Source: Burkholderiales bacterium
Lineage (GTDB): Bacteria > Pseudomonadota > Gammaproteobacteria > Burkholderiales > SG8-41
DNA length: 64,000 bases
NCBI GenBank assembly: GCA_036262035.1
Contig: DATAJS010000015.1
Coordinates: forward strand, 186,001-250,000
Direction of reading: 5' to 3'
The first letter of the stretch is position 1. Every line of letters starts with the position of its first letter. Shown here piece by piece: positions 41,201-50,000 of the stretch. A program made the position numbers and the translations under genes. The notes beneath the pieces are model-generated. The model was given only the letters and a program-made list of their open reading frames with translations. It did not search any database and had not been told where the DNA came from.

Positions 41201-43579
41201 CGCCGGCCCCGCTTCTTCCTGCGGTGCTTCTTCGGCGGGCAGCGCTTCCTCGCCTTCGCCTTCGCCGCCTCCCTCGCCTTCGGCCGCGGCGGCGGCTTCT
41301 TCGGCGGTGGGCGGGCCGAACGCTTCGGGCTCTTCGGGCGGTGCGGCTTCGGCTTCGACTTCGGGCGGCGCTTCCTCGACGGCGGGTTCCTCGGGCGGCG
41401 GCTCTTCGGCAGGCGGCTCCTCTTCGGCCGCACCGGCGTCGGCGCCGCCGGCATCCGGCTCTTCCGCCGGCGGCTCGGGCTGCGGCCGCGGGTTCTCGGG
41501 CGGCTGCACGCCGCTGTCCGGCGCAAGCTGCACGACGCCGTCGATCGAGTCGTCGTTCGCCGCTTCGGGCGTGCGTTGCACGACGGTCGGCGCGGCTTGC
41601 TCCGGCGCGGGCGCTTCGTCCTCCGCCGGCATCGGCGGCGGCTCTTCCTCCGCGGGCACCGCGGCCATCGCGGCGGCGTAATTCTGCTGGACCGCGTGCA
41701 GGCGCTGCTCCATGTCGTCCGAAGTCGACATGATCGATGCGCCGCGCTCGTCGATCGCGCCGGCAGCCTGCGTCTGCTGCTGGGGCGCGGACGCGAGCGC
41801 CTGCGCCTGGGCCTGCGCGTCGGCGTTCTGCGCGGACATCTGCGCGAGCTTGTCGCCGGTCGAGGCGAGCGTCGCGTCCATGCCGTCGAGCTTGCCGCGC
41901 GTGGCGGTGTTGGTCTGTTGCGCCTGCGCCGCTTCGGCGGCGAGATCGCCGGCCTTGGTCTGGGTCTGCGAGATCGCGCTGTCGGTGGTACCGATGTCCG
42001 CGCCGGCCTGGTTCATCTGGCCGCCCTGCTCGGCGGCCTTGGCGGCGGCTTCGGGATCGTCGGGCGTGTTCGCGGCGTTCTCCGCCGACAGCGAGCCCGC
42101 TTCGGACGCCATCGGCCCCGACTCGGCTTTGCCTTCGTCGGCCTTCGACGAATAGTTCGGCGCTTCCGCCGCGACCGTCGCCGCTTTCTCTTCGGAGATC
42201 GCCAGCCCTTCGCGCGCCTTGCCCGCGAGATCGCGCCTGAACGCGAGGTGCGCGTTCGACTTCGCGACCCCGGCCGTGGCCTGCGCGACGCCGCTCTGCA
42301 CGAGTCCGATGTTGGCGGAGAGCGCGCCCGCGTTCGCGCGCTCCTCGGCGGCGAGCGAGCGCACGCGCGAGCCTTCGCTGCGCATCGATTGCGCGGCCTG
42401 CGCGAGCGAGGCGACCTGCGCGTCGACGTCCGGGCTTGCCGGCAGCGGCTGGCCGCCTTTGTCGGCCGGCACGACCGGCGCGGGCGGAACCACCATGGTC
42501 ACGCCGCCGCCGCCCGCGAAACCGCCACCGCCCGCCGCGGCCTCGGCAAGTCCCGCGGCCGCGCCGGCTGCGGCCGCGGCTTCGCCGCCGGCCGCGGGAC
42601 CGCCGCCGCCTTTGCCTTTGCCTTCGGCGATCGGCTCGCCCGGCGTGCTCGCTTCGGCCTGGACCTCCGCTTTGGCTTCCTGCACTTTCGGCGCTTCGGC
42701 GGCGGGGCGATCGACGTCGGGGCGCGCGCCGGGCTCGACTTCGGCGCGCTTGGTCGCAAGCTCGCCGCGGTCGATCTTCGAAGTCGCGCTGCGCGCCTCG
42801 TGCTGCCGGGTCGCGCCGTCGGTCGCATCCTTCCCGTCGCCGCCGCCGCCATCGTCGCTATCGCTGTCGTCGACTTCCTTGGAGATCTTCGCCTGCATGC
42901 GCGCCGCGACGCCGCCACCGTCTTCGGGATGGCGATAGTCGGCGGGCGCGCGCTGCACGCGGTCGGGTGTGGCGCGGCCGCTCGTCTGCTGCACCACGTG
43001 CGCGACCTCGTGCGCCATCAGCGAGACGTCGTCGGCGCTTTGCTGCGGGCCGATCCAGATGTCGTTGCCGTGCGTGAACGCTTTCGCGTTGAGGCTGCGC
43101 GCGAGGCTGCGCGATCCGGGATCGCTGTGCACGCGCACGCTGGAGAGATCGAGGCCCATCGAGCTTTCGAGCCGTTCCCGCACGGGCGGCGCGAGCGGCG
43201 CGCCGTTGCCCGGGCTTGCCTGCGCGTGGTTCGATGCGCTCACGCCTTCGGCTTGCGCGGCGTCGCGCTGCACGACATCGGTTTCTTCCTCGCCCTGCTC
43301 TTCGGCGCATTCGGCGCAGAGTCGTTGCACCGCAGGCGCGCCGGCGCTCATGTAGCGCGGGCTCAGCGATTCGCCGCGCGTCACCGCCTGCGAGATCGCG
43401 TCGGCTTCGCGCTCGAACGGATCGTCGCGCGCGCCGACCGCGAGCTTCGCCTGGGCGCCGCCGAGAAAGCGCGGCAGGCCGGTTTCGCTCGTTTCGTCGG
43501 CGCAGCAGTCGCGCTTGCGCTGGACGAGCGGCTCGGCGCTCTTCGTCTTCGCTTGCGACGCGAGCGGCGCGAGGCTCAC
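38288..43579 (-). CDS. Giant eCIS cargo candidate: DUF4157 N-terminus, hydrophobic/repeat middle, C-terminal HNH-type nuclease
   Basis: A 1763-residue protein starting at GTG 43,579, overlapping the ATPase stop (GTGA). N-terminal motifs are GLPRFLGGA (34-42), QAKLAVGARDDPFEREAD (43-60) and the DUF4157 domain (about 130-200) with HEVAHVVQQ (190-198); short VQR tripeptides recur. Then follow long Ala/Gln helices (about 350-620), a Pro/Glu-rich acidic linker (about 640-790) and a hydrophobic stretch (about 928-1014) able to cross or insert into membranes. A Gly-Lys-Ala repeat zone (about 1080-1230, units like GKGIVAGAKAVGKG) precedes Lys/Glu coiled coils (about 1390-1580). The end is an HNH-like domain (about 1652-1763): SPDHITPVAEIM with His1672, then MPEN (Asn1702) and SLNSSK (Asn1711, Lys1714). 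Likely a DNase delivered by the eCIS. Confidence 0.78.
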   Translation of the reverse strand: MSLAPLASQAKTKSAEPLVQRKRDCCADETSETGLPRFLGGAQAKLAVGARDDPFEREADAISQAVTRGESLSPRYMSAGAPAVQRLCAECAEEQGEEETDVVQRDAAQAEGVSASNHAQASPGNGAPLAPPVRERLESSMGLDLSSVRVHSDPGSRSLARSLNAKAFTHGNDIWIGPQQSADDVSLMAHEVAHVVQQTSGRATPDRVQRAPADYRHPEDGGGVAARMQAKISKEVDDSDSDDGGGGDGKDATDGATRQHEARSATSKIDRGELATKRAEVEPGARPDVDRPAAEAPKVQEAKAEVQAEASTPGEPIAEGKGKGGGGPAAGGEAAAAAGAAAGLAEAAAGGGGFAGGGGVTMVVPPAPVVPADKGGQPLPASPDVDAQVASLAQAAQSMRSEGSRVRSLAAEERANAGALSANIGLVQSGVAQATAGVAKSNAHLAFRRDLAGKAREGLAISEEKAATVAAEAPNYSSKADEGKAESGPMASEAGSLSAENAANTPDDPEAAAKAAEQGGQMNQAGADIGTTDSAISQTQTKAGDLAAEAAQAQQTNTATRGKLDGMDATLASTGDKLAQMSAQNADAQAQAQALASAPQQQTQAAGAIDERGASIMSTSDDMEQRLHAVQQNYAAAMAAVPAEEEPPPMPAEDEAPAPEQAAPTVVQRTPEAANDDSIDGVVQLAPDSGVQPPENPRPQPEPPAEEPDAGGADAGAAEEEPPAEEPPPEEPAVEEAPPEVEAEAAPPEEPEAFGPPTAEEAAAAAEGEGGGEGEGEEALPAEEAPQEEAGPAPGERKKIDLAGDVAKALPSWLTGVETPNEKQRAEAVEAANAKRAAEIEEIEKSKAGGFDALSATDKMGIALRLTGRNLFGSVGNIKWPGIGHLAIGIIDPRGPLMGVVSGLGMMVSGAANLFSAEQWSKDPLGNLLKSAADIATGLTIILGSITALAGVIIAIMTAITILSLGTAAPITGPVIAFCTTVLTTVGGWTIAVGKVALVLQALVFIKNLIDAACASTAAELQGQADKMTENAGDAANVLMQMGMAKASQMGAKAATAEIQAAGGGVKYAAQMGAKAGVGLRSGVGAVGRGAKAVGKTIMGGPKAIAGAVGRGVAAGGKAVGKGIVAGAKATGKGIVAGAKAVGKGLAAGGKAVASGAKAVVAGAKALPGKIVSGAKAVAGGVKALPGKVVSGAKALASGAKALPGKIASGVKAIPGKLGKAKDALKARAAESRKFLVGEGVEGFKGARAAAKEARKEIWDKARAPGGPLAGTTKAVGEAAEGAEAKAVGVADDTQAAAAADDAKAAGAADEAKAGKTAAADDAAKAENGKVPNEELTPQQAGKEVDDLANHPEQFEGTPPNRQRKMGDHEWREQPDGSFCRFSPTRYCVDSPKLRNEYIGETRKTVDEAREAVQAAEKRAQEAKQAAADAAEARKLEDPADIKFMRDSAREADKKAAQAGKEFERETKAAKKLEKQGKTAEAKAARERADAAGKQREQFENEAQGWRNESRKPQRAKAEWKKAKAQEARAAKDLEELEASLKRQESYAKELDDIAKREQEIIHGPKAKVRHQEPPMASAEGKELMDLRAKAEKLKRQLSDEIESAKGFQPGAREALRGGTPFKGAGGTERRIAFQKAVRERYAAEGRNPAAGHGIDYVTGEELPYDLLSPDHITPVAEIMDMPGFGRLPRADQLEILDMPENMAWLRRSLNSSKQDARLAEWAKSRPDLRGTVDVSKLRQIEADARAAVKAEIAARLKRLQGP

Positions 43580-45519
43580 GAGCCTGTCCCCGGTTGCAGG
43601 GCGGCGGGTGCGGGCTTGCCGAGCTTGCGGTATTCGGCGACCGCGGCGACCGCGAGATCGTCGGCGCCGATCGGCCGGCCTTCGGCACGCGGCGCCACGG
43701 CCGCCGCGAGCACGATGTTGCGCACGTGGCCGCCGGCGAGCTCGCACGTCGCCGCGAGCCGGTTGAGCTCGCCGGGGGTGAGCGCGTGCGCTTGCCCCAG
43801 GTGCGCGAGCCACAGCGCGCGCCGCTCGGACGGGCCGGGCGCGGCGAACTCGATGATCGCGTCGAGCCTGCGCGTGAATGCCGAATCGAAGCGCGCGCGG
43901 CTGTTGCTCGTGAGGATGGCGAGGCCTTCGTAGGTCTCGATGCGCGAGAGCAGATAGTTGGTCTGCGCGTTGGCGAAGCGGTCGTTCGCTTCCTTCACGT
44001 CGGTGCGCTTGCCGAACAGCGAATCGGCTTCGTCGAAGAGCAGCAGCACTTCGGCGTGCTCGGCGCGCGCGAAGAGCTGCGCGAGATTCTTCTCGGTCTC
44101 GCCGATGTACTTGCTGGTGATGCTCGCGAGGTCGACGCGATAGAGCGGCAGCCCGAGCCGCGTCGCGAGCCATCCCGCGGCGAGCGTCTTGCCGGTGCCC
44201 GACGGACCGACCAGCAGCGCCCGCACGCCGGTGCGATAGCGCGCGCGCGTCGCGGGGCCGAGCGCGTCGGCGAGCGCGTCGCGCGTCACGCAGCGCCGCG
44301 CCAGCGCTTCGAGCTCGCGCCGGGTCGTCGCAGGGAGAACGAGCGCGTCGTCGGCGATCGCTTCGGGCATGAGCTCGGCGAGCGTGCCGAGATCGCCGCT
44401 CGCGCCGCTGCGCGCGGCGATCGCGATGTCGTTCGTGGTGAGGGTCCCGGCACCCGAGAGCCGCCGCTGGAACTCGCCGGCGCGCGCGAGCTCCGCGATG
44501 CGCCCGGCGGGATGGCGATGCCACGTGCCGAGCGTCTGCGCGAGGTCGGCGACGCCGGTCGAAGCGTGCCACAGCGCGATGCGCTCGGTCGCCGCGGGCA
44601 CCGGCACGCGCCACGACGACAGCGCTTCGCGCGCGCGCTCGAAACCGCCGTCGGGGCCGGAGGCCACCAGCCATCGCCCGCGCCAACCCGGAAGCTCCGG
44701 GAGCTGCCGCCGTTCGCCCGGCGCGAGCTCCGCGCAATACACCGGGACGCACTGCGACAGCGCGAGCCACGGCGCGAAGCCGGGCGGCGGGTCGCTTTCG
44801 AAGAACGCCGCGCGCGCCTGAAGCGCCGCAGCGATCGCGGCGGCGACCGCGCGCGCTTCGCGCGGATGGCCGCTGCGCACGACCAGCGCGCCGTCGGCCG
44901 CGAGCGCAGCGGCGCGGCGCTGCGCGGCGTCTTTGATGCTCGCGGGCAGGGGCGGCGCGTCGGCAAGGCCGATCGTGATGCCGGGCGGCGCGATCTCGTG
45001 CGCGCTCTCGCCGAGCGCGAACACGATCGGCAGCGGCACGGTCACGCTCGCTTCGGGCAGGGTGCGCGCGTCGCCTGCGATGTGCAGCAGACCGCTGGCG
45101 TGCGCGCGGCCGCCGGCGAGTGTCGCCAGCGCCGCGGCGTCGCCGAGGTGCGAAGCGAGCAGCGCCACCAGCCCCGCGGTCGGCCGCGCGCCGCCGATCG
45201 GCGCCTGCAGCCATGCGAGCACGCGTCCCACCATCGAATCGGTCTCGGCAGCGCACGCCAGCGACACCGCGATGATCTCCGCGATCGACAGCTGCCACGC
45301 ATCGGCGAACGCGCACAGCCGCGCGTCGTGCGGCGGCGGCGACGCGCGCCAGCGCTGCACGTGCGTCGCGAGGTCGGGCGCGATCGCCTGCAAGGCTTCG
45401 CGCTGCGCGCACAGCCATTCGGCTTCGGGCGAGCTCGCGTCGTCGCCGGCCGGCGCGCAGGTCGCGAGCGCGATCGCGTGCAGCGGCAGAGCGAGCTCGA
45501 CGTGCGGGTTCACGTCCAT
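43576..45519 (-). CDS. eCIS AAA+ ATPase (Afp15/PVC15-like)
   Basis: A 647-residue protein with an unknown N-terminal region (about 1-390) and a C-terminal AAA+ module. Walker A is [10 protein letters not shown] (about 427-436) and Walker B is [11 protein letters not shown] (about 484-494). Sensor 1 lies in ILTSNSR and an arginine finger candidate in FTRRLDAII. Every eCIS carries such an ATPase, thought to act in assembly or cargo handling. The start at 45,519 overlaps the preceding tape-measure-type gene by ten bases, and the stop overlaps the effector start by GTGA, tying effector production to the machine. Confidence 0.92.
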   Translation of the reverse strand: MDVNPHVELALPLHAIALATCAPAGDDASSPEAEWLCAQREALQAIAPDLATHVQRWRASPPPHDARLCAFADAWQLSIAEIIAVSLACAAETDSMVGRVLAWLQAPIGGARPTAGLVALLASHLGDAAALATLAGGRAHASGLLHIAGDARTLPEASVTVPLPIVFALGESAHEIAPPGITIGLADAPPLPASIKDAAQRRAAALAADGALVVRSGHPREARAVAAAIAAALQARAAFFESDPPPGFAPWLALSQCVPVYCAELAPGERRQLPELPGWRGRWLVASGPDGGFERAREALSSWRVPVPAATERIALWHASTGVADLAQTLGTWHRHPAGRIAELARAGEFQRRLSGAGTLTTNDIAIAARSGASGDLGTLAELMPEAIADDALVLPATTRRELEALARRCVTRDALADALGPATRARYRTGVRALLVGPSGTGKTLAAGWLATRLGLPLYRVDLASITSKYIGETEKNLAQLFARAEHAEVLLLFDEADSLFGKRTDVKEANDRFANAQTNYLLSRIETYEGLAILTSNSRARFDSAFTRRLDAIIEFAAPGPSERRALWLAHLGQAHALTPGELNRLAATCELAGGHVRNIVLAAAVAPRAEGRPIGADDLAVAAVAEYRKLGKPAPAALQPGTGS

Positions 45520-47081
45520 CGCTCGAAATCCGCGAGGTAGTGAAACGCGACCACGCGGCCGAGCCACGGCACCCAGCCCGGATCGAGGTCGAGCCCGGCG
45601 CGCCTCACCGCCATGCTCGCGTGCCCGAGCGCGAAAGCGACGTCCGCGTGCGTGGGCGTGAGCGTGAGACGGGCGGGACGCGCGACGAGTGTGGCGATGC
45701 CGATGCGCGCGCCGCGGCGCAGGCAGCGGCGGCACGCGGTGAGCCACGATTTCGCGATCGCGTCGACGAGGCCCGGTGGAAGACCGGATTGCGCGTCGTC
45801 GTAGCGTGCGAGCAGCCACGCAGGATCGCCGGGCGGGATCGCGAGCCGCTCGCACACGCGCGCGAAGAGCCGCCGCTCGATCCCGAGGCCGCGATACGCC
45901 GGTGACTGGTCGAGCCATGCGCCGAAGCCGAGGCGATCGAGCACCGGCACGAGAAAGAGGAGGCCGCCCGCGAGCGTGGGCTCGCCGCTCGGCCATGCCG
46001 AGCGCGTTGCGGGTTCGGGCTCTGTTACGTGCGCGGGCGAGTCTTCGGCTGCCGCGACCTGACGCGTGCGCGACGCAGGGCCGCGTGTTGCCGCGGGTGC
46101 GGTGCTGTCGCTCCACTCTACCGTGCTCGCGCTATCGGGTATCGCGGTGTCCGACTGTTCAACCGGCGCGGGCGGCGGCGCAGAGCGCTCGTCGCGCCGG
46201 GCGATCGGGGCGTCGGACGGTTCACTCGAATCCGGCGCGCGCGAGCGCGCCTCGGTCCGCATCTCGGTGCGCGCGTTACGAGCGATCGGCGCCGCCTGCG
46301 CATCGCGTGCTTCACGCGTCTGCCGCACGGCGATCGAAGGCATCGACGCTTCGGCCTCGAGCGCGATCGCGGCGAGCGCGAGCACGCGCGCGTCGACGAG
46401 GGCTTCGCGCGTGAACGCGAACGGCGCAGGCGATGCGCGCGGCGCCGAGCGCTGAAGTACCGTAGCCGCGAACGGCGCGTCTTCGACGAGACGCTGCATG
46501 CGCTCGCGCGTGACCCCCGCGACCGTCGCGAGCATCGGCGCGTCCGCTTCGCGCAGCGAGTGGGCGAGCCGCTCGATCCTCCCGGACTCGCCGAGCGCAC
46601 GCACGAACGCCGGCAGCGCCGCGCGCGCTTCGGGCAGGTCGCACAGCGAGAGCACCACCGCGCGCAAGCGCTCGCCACCGTACGCTTCGAACGCGCGAGG
46701 CACCGCGAGCGGCCAGAACCATTCGTCCGCGGCCTTGCGGTCGAGGAGCCGCAGCGCGAGCAGGGTGTGCGCTTCGAGCGCGTCGCGGAACCACACCGCG
46801 GGCGCCGCGGCCGCACCGGCCTCGTCCGCGTGCATGACGTAAGAAGAGAGCGCTGCGACCTGCCGCTCGATCGCGAGCGACAGCGCCTGCGGCGAGCTGT
46901 CCGCGTCGAAGCGCGGCAGCGCGAGCCGCCGCACCACGGTCACGCGCGCACGGCCGTCGGGCAGCGTGGCGGTGCGGAACGCGTCTTCGATGAGGCGCAG
47001 CGCGCGACCTCCGAGCGTCTCGTCGGGCGCGCGCAGCCGCAGCCGCTCGACGCGCCGCTCGGCGAGAGTCGTCGCGCCCAT
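45510..47081 (-). CDS. Contractile injection system tape-measure-type protein (CIS_TMP-like)
   Basis: A 523-residue protein. The N-terminal half is helical (RVERLRLRAPDETLGGRALR, AVWFRDALEAHTLLALRLL). A low-complexity Ser/Ala/Glu/Arg linker spans about 235-345. The C-terminal part has GGLLFLVPVLDRLGFG (about 352-367) and closes with THADVAFALGHASMAVRRAG, LDLDPGWVPWLGRVVAFHY. From memory this closing string, with 'GLD-DPGW-P-LGR-V-FHF', is typical of proteins labelled contractile injection system tape measure protein (Afp14 position). It stands directly before the AAA+ gene, as Afp14 does before Afp15. The length is short for a classical tape measure. Confidence 0.65.
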   Translation of the reverse strand: MGATTLAERRVERLRLRAPDETLGGRALRLIEDAFRTATLPDGRARVTVVRRLALPRFDADSSPQALSLAIERQVAALSSYVMHADEAGAAAAPAVWFRDALEAHTLLALRLLDRKAADEWFWPLAVPRAFEAYGGERLRAVVLSLCDLPEARAALPAFVRALGESGRIERLAHSLREADAPMLATVAGVTRERMQRLVEDAPFAATVLQRSAPRASPAPFAFTREALVDARVLALAAIALEAEASMPSIAVRQTREARDAQAAPIARNARTEMRTEARSRAPDSSEPSDAPIARRDERSAPPPAPVEQSDTAIPDSASTVEWSDSTAPAATRGPASRTRQVAAAEDSPAHVTEPEPATRSAWPSGEPTLAGGLLFLVPVLDRLGFGAWLDQSPAYRGLGIERRLFARVCERLAIPPGDPAWLLARYDDAQSGLPPGLVDAIAKSWLTACRRCLRRGARIGIATLVARPARLTLTPTHADVAFALGHASMAVRRAGLDLDPGWVPWLGRVVAFHYLADFERWT

Positions 47082-47094
47082 GCCGCCGCGCCCG

Positions 47095-50000
47095 CTACTT
47101 CACCTTCACCGCGCGCGCGGCCGGCGCGCGCTTGACGCTCACCTGCGCCGCATCGGCGAACTGCACGCGCGAGAGCACGTCGAGGCTTTCCTCGGCTTTC
47201 TGCGTGTACACCACGCGCGCCGAGATCTCGGAGCCGATGTCCTCCACGACCGCGCGCGCCACGACCTCGTCGCCGCGATACACCAGGGCGTGCATGCCGA
47301 CGCGCAGCTTGCCGGCGTCGAACGCGGTGAGCGGGATGCGCGCGCCGGGCCGCGCGATCGCCGGCCGCGGCAGCCTGCCGGCGAGGATGCGGCCGATCGG
47401 CGCGTCGGCGGCGAGCAGCAGGCACATGCGCACCACGTCGTTCATCAGCGATTCGGCGCCTTTGACGCGCGCGTCGATCTGGTCGAACAGGAAATCGGCG
47501 TACGCCTGCATCTGCTTACGGTCGATGAACTCGATCTCGCTCCAGCGCGCGAGCACCGAGAGATCGCGCAGGCTGGGCGCTTCGTCGAACTGCGACAGCG
47601 ATTCGGCCCAGTCCAGGCGTATCGACGGCAGCACCGCGGAGAACTCGGCGTGCAGGCAGCCCGCGATGCGCGACAGGCGATCGAAGAGCTCCGCCGCTTT
47701 CTTCGCGATCTCGCCGCGGCCGTGCTCGCCGTCGATGAGATCGCCGAGCGAGACCACCTGCTCGACCTGCGCTCGCGCACCCTGCCACGACAGCGACGCG
47801 AGCTGCGCGAGATTGACGTTGGCGACGAGCTGCCGCGTTTCGCCCACCGCCTGGCGGGTGCGGGTCTGCACGTGCGCGATCGCGTTGCGCACCGCGGTCG
47901 CCTGCTGCGTGACCGCCAAAGGCGGCGGCTTCATCGCGTACGCGGCGCTGCGCGCCTGGGCTCCCTGCATCGCGCGCACCAGGAGGTCGACGCGGTCGAG
48001 CTTCTCGATCAGTTTCGGTGCGTGCGGGAACCACGCGACCGGCGCTTCGCGCAGCTCTCCGAGCACGTCGTGCAGCTCGTCGGGCACGTCGGCGTGCTCG
48101 GCGAGGCACGCCGGCACCGGCGCGTCGATGAGTCCCGGATCGAGCGTGCGCAGCGGCACGTCGGCGAGGTTGTGCACTTCCCGCGGACGGATGTAGGCGA
48201 GGAAGCGCACTTCCTTCTTCAGCACATCGGCGCGGCGCCTGTTGATGGCGTCGAGGCGTGCGAGCTCCTCGGCGATCAGCGCGCGCGCGACCGACACGTC
48301 CTGCCGCGCCTCGGCGAGGTGCTCGTCCCACGCGGCCAGCGCGCGCCGCGCATCGTTCGTGTCCTCGCGCATCGCTTCGAGCACGCGCTCGGCCGCCGCG
48401 GCGGCGTTGCGATAGAGCTCGATACGGCCTTCCATCTGCCGCAGGAACGCGACCGTGGCGTCGGCGATGTCGGCGCTGTCCGAGAACTGCGCGGCCTCGT
48501 CGTCGGCCCAGTCGGGGACGCTCAGCATCTCGTCGATGAGCGCGGGCTTGTCGAGGAAATCCTTGAACGGCACGGTGCGCCGCTTCTCGTCGACGGCGTT
48601 GCCGACGATGGTGTGCAGGAAGAGGTCGCCTTGGATACCGTACACGTCGATGCCGAGGAACAGTCCCGGCAGCTCGTTGCCGCCGTCTTCCTGCTTGAGC
48701 TGCTGCGCGAGGCGCAGCACCGCCTGCACCGCGTCGTGGCGCGTCGCGGTCACGTAGTTCTTGGCCTCGACCGCTTTCGGCGCCTGCAGCCGCTCGGCGA
48801 TCGTCGTCGTGCGTATGGTCGCTTTGCCGACGAGCGGATTGGCGGCGACCACGGTCTTCGGCGTGAAAGCGGTCGCGACCCCGATTCCGGAAAGCACTTT
48901 CTGCGTGCCGATGTTGAGGTTGACCGCTTTCTGCCGCGAGATCGGTACGTAAGGCCCGGAGGTGCCGCCGCGCACGATCGTCGTGACCGGCTTGGTGAGC
49001 GTCCTGGGCGGGATCGGTTGCGGCGCGGGCGGCGGCGTCTTGACCGCCTTGGGCTTGAGCTCTTCGAAGAACGTCGAGATGCGCTGCTGCGAGGCCGCGG
49101 CGGTGTCGGCCTGCGCGATCGTCGCGAGGGCCGGCGACACCGCGAGCCGCGTCGCGTTGGTCGTGCCCAGCATGAGCTGGCGGATGCGGTAGGTGTCGGT
49201 CTGCACCTTCACGAAGCCGTAGTCGACGATGTCGTCGGCGCGGTCGGCGCGCGAGCGCAGGAACTTGACGAAGCCTTCGAGGCCGCGATTGCCGAGCTCC
49301 GCGCGCTCGGCCGAGGTCAGCACGCCGGCCCCGTTCACGATCTGCGCTAGCAGCGGGTCTTTCATCAGCTCGTCGAGATCGCCGCTCTGGCCGAACGGCG
49401 GGTTGTTCTGGCCGATGAGGTCGAGCCCGAAGTTCGGCTCGAAGGGCATGTTGAGATCGTTCGGCGTGAGAACGGTCCATTCCTCTTCGGTGATGCTCGG
49501 GGGCGGCGCCACGGCGCCGTTCGGCAGCACGTTCGAGAACCACACCTGGTCGGCGCCGCCCGGGGCTCTGCCGGTGGCGCCATAGGCTGCGCGTCCGTCG
49601 TACAGCGTGAACGCCATGCCGTTCACGGTCTGGCCGTTGAGATTGACCTGCACGGCGGGCACGAAGAGGCGCGTCCAGGCGCCCGCGGTCGGCAGCGCAG
49701 CGATGTAACGGCGCGCCGGGGTGTTGTCGCTATCCGAGCCGCCGACGAGGTACTTGTCTTCGGCGGCACACCAATAGGCCCGGTGGTCGAACGCTGCCGG
49801 GCCGGTGCCGACACTCCACTGCAGCATGAGCACGCGCGGCGGATTGTCGGGATCGAGATACACCCACGCGTACAGCGAGTCGGCCGGCAGGACCGGGAGC
49901 GTGCCCCCCGAAGCGATGGTGAACGAGTGTTGCCGCAATCCCTGGCCGATGCCGCTCACGTGGCCACCGATCTGCGGCGGCGTCCCCCACAGCGCGGTCG

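Noticed and set aside
38564-43933. Very long open frame on the plus strand opposite the effector gene
   Set aside because: It is the antisense shadow of a high-GC coding region: Arg/Ala/Leu-rich without domain motifs, and it lacks operon spacing to anything on that strand.
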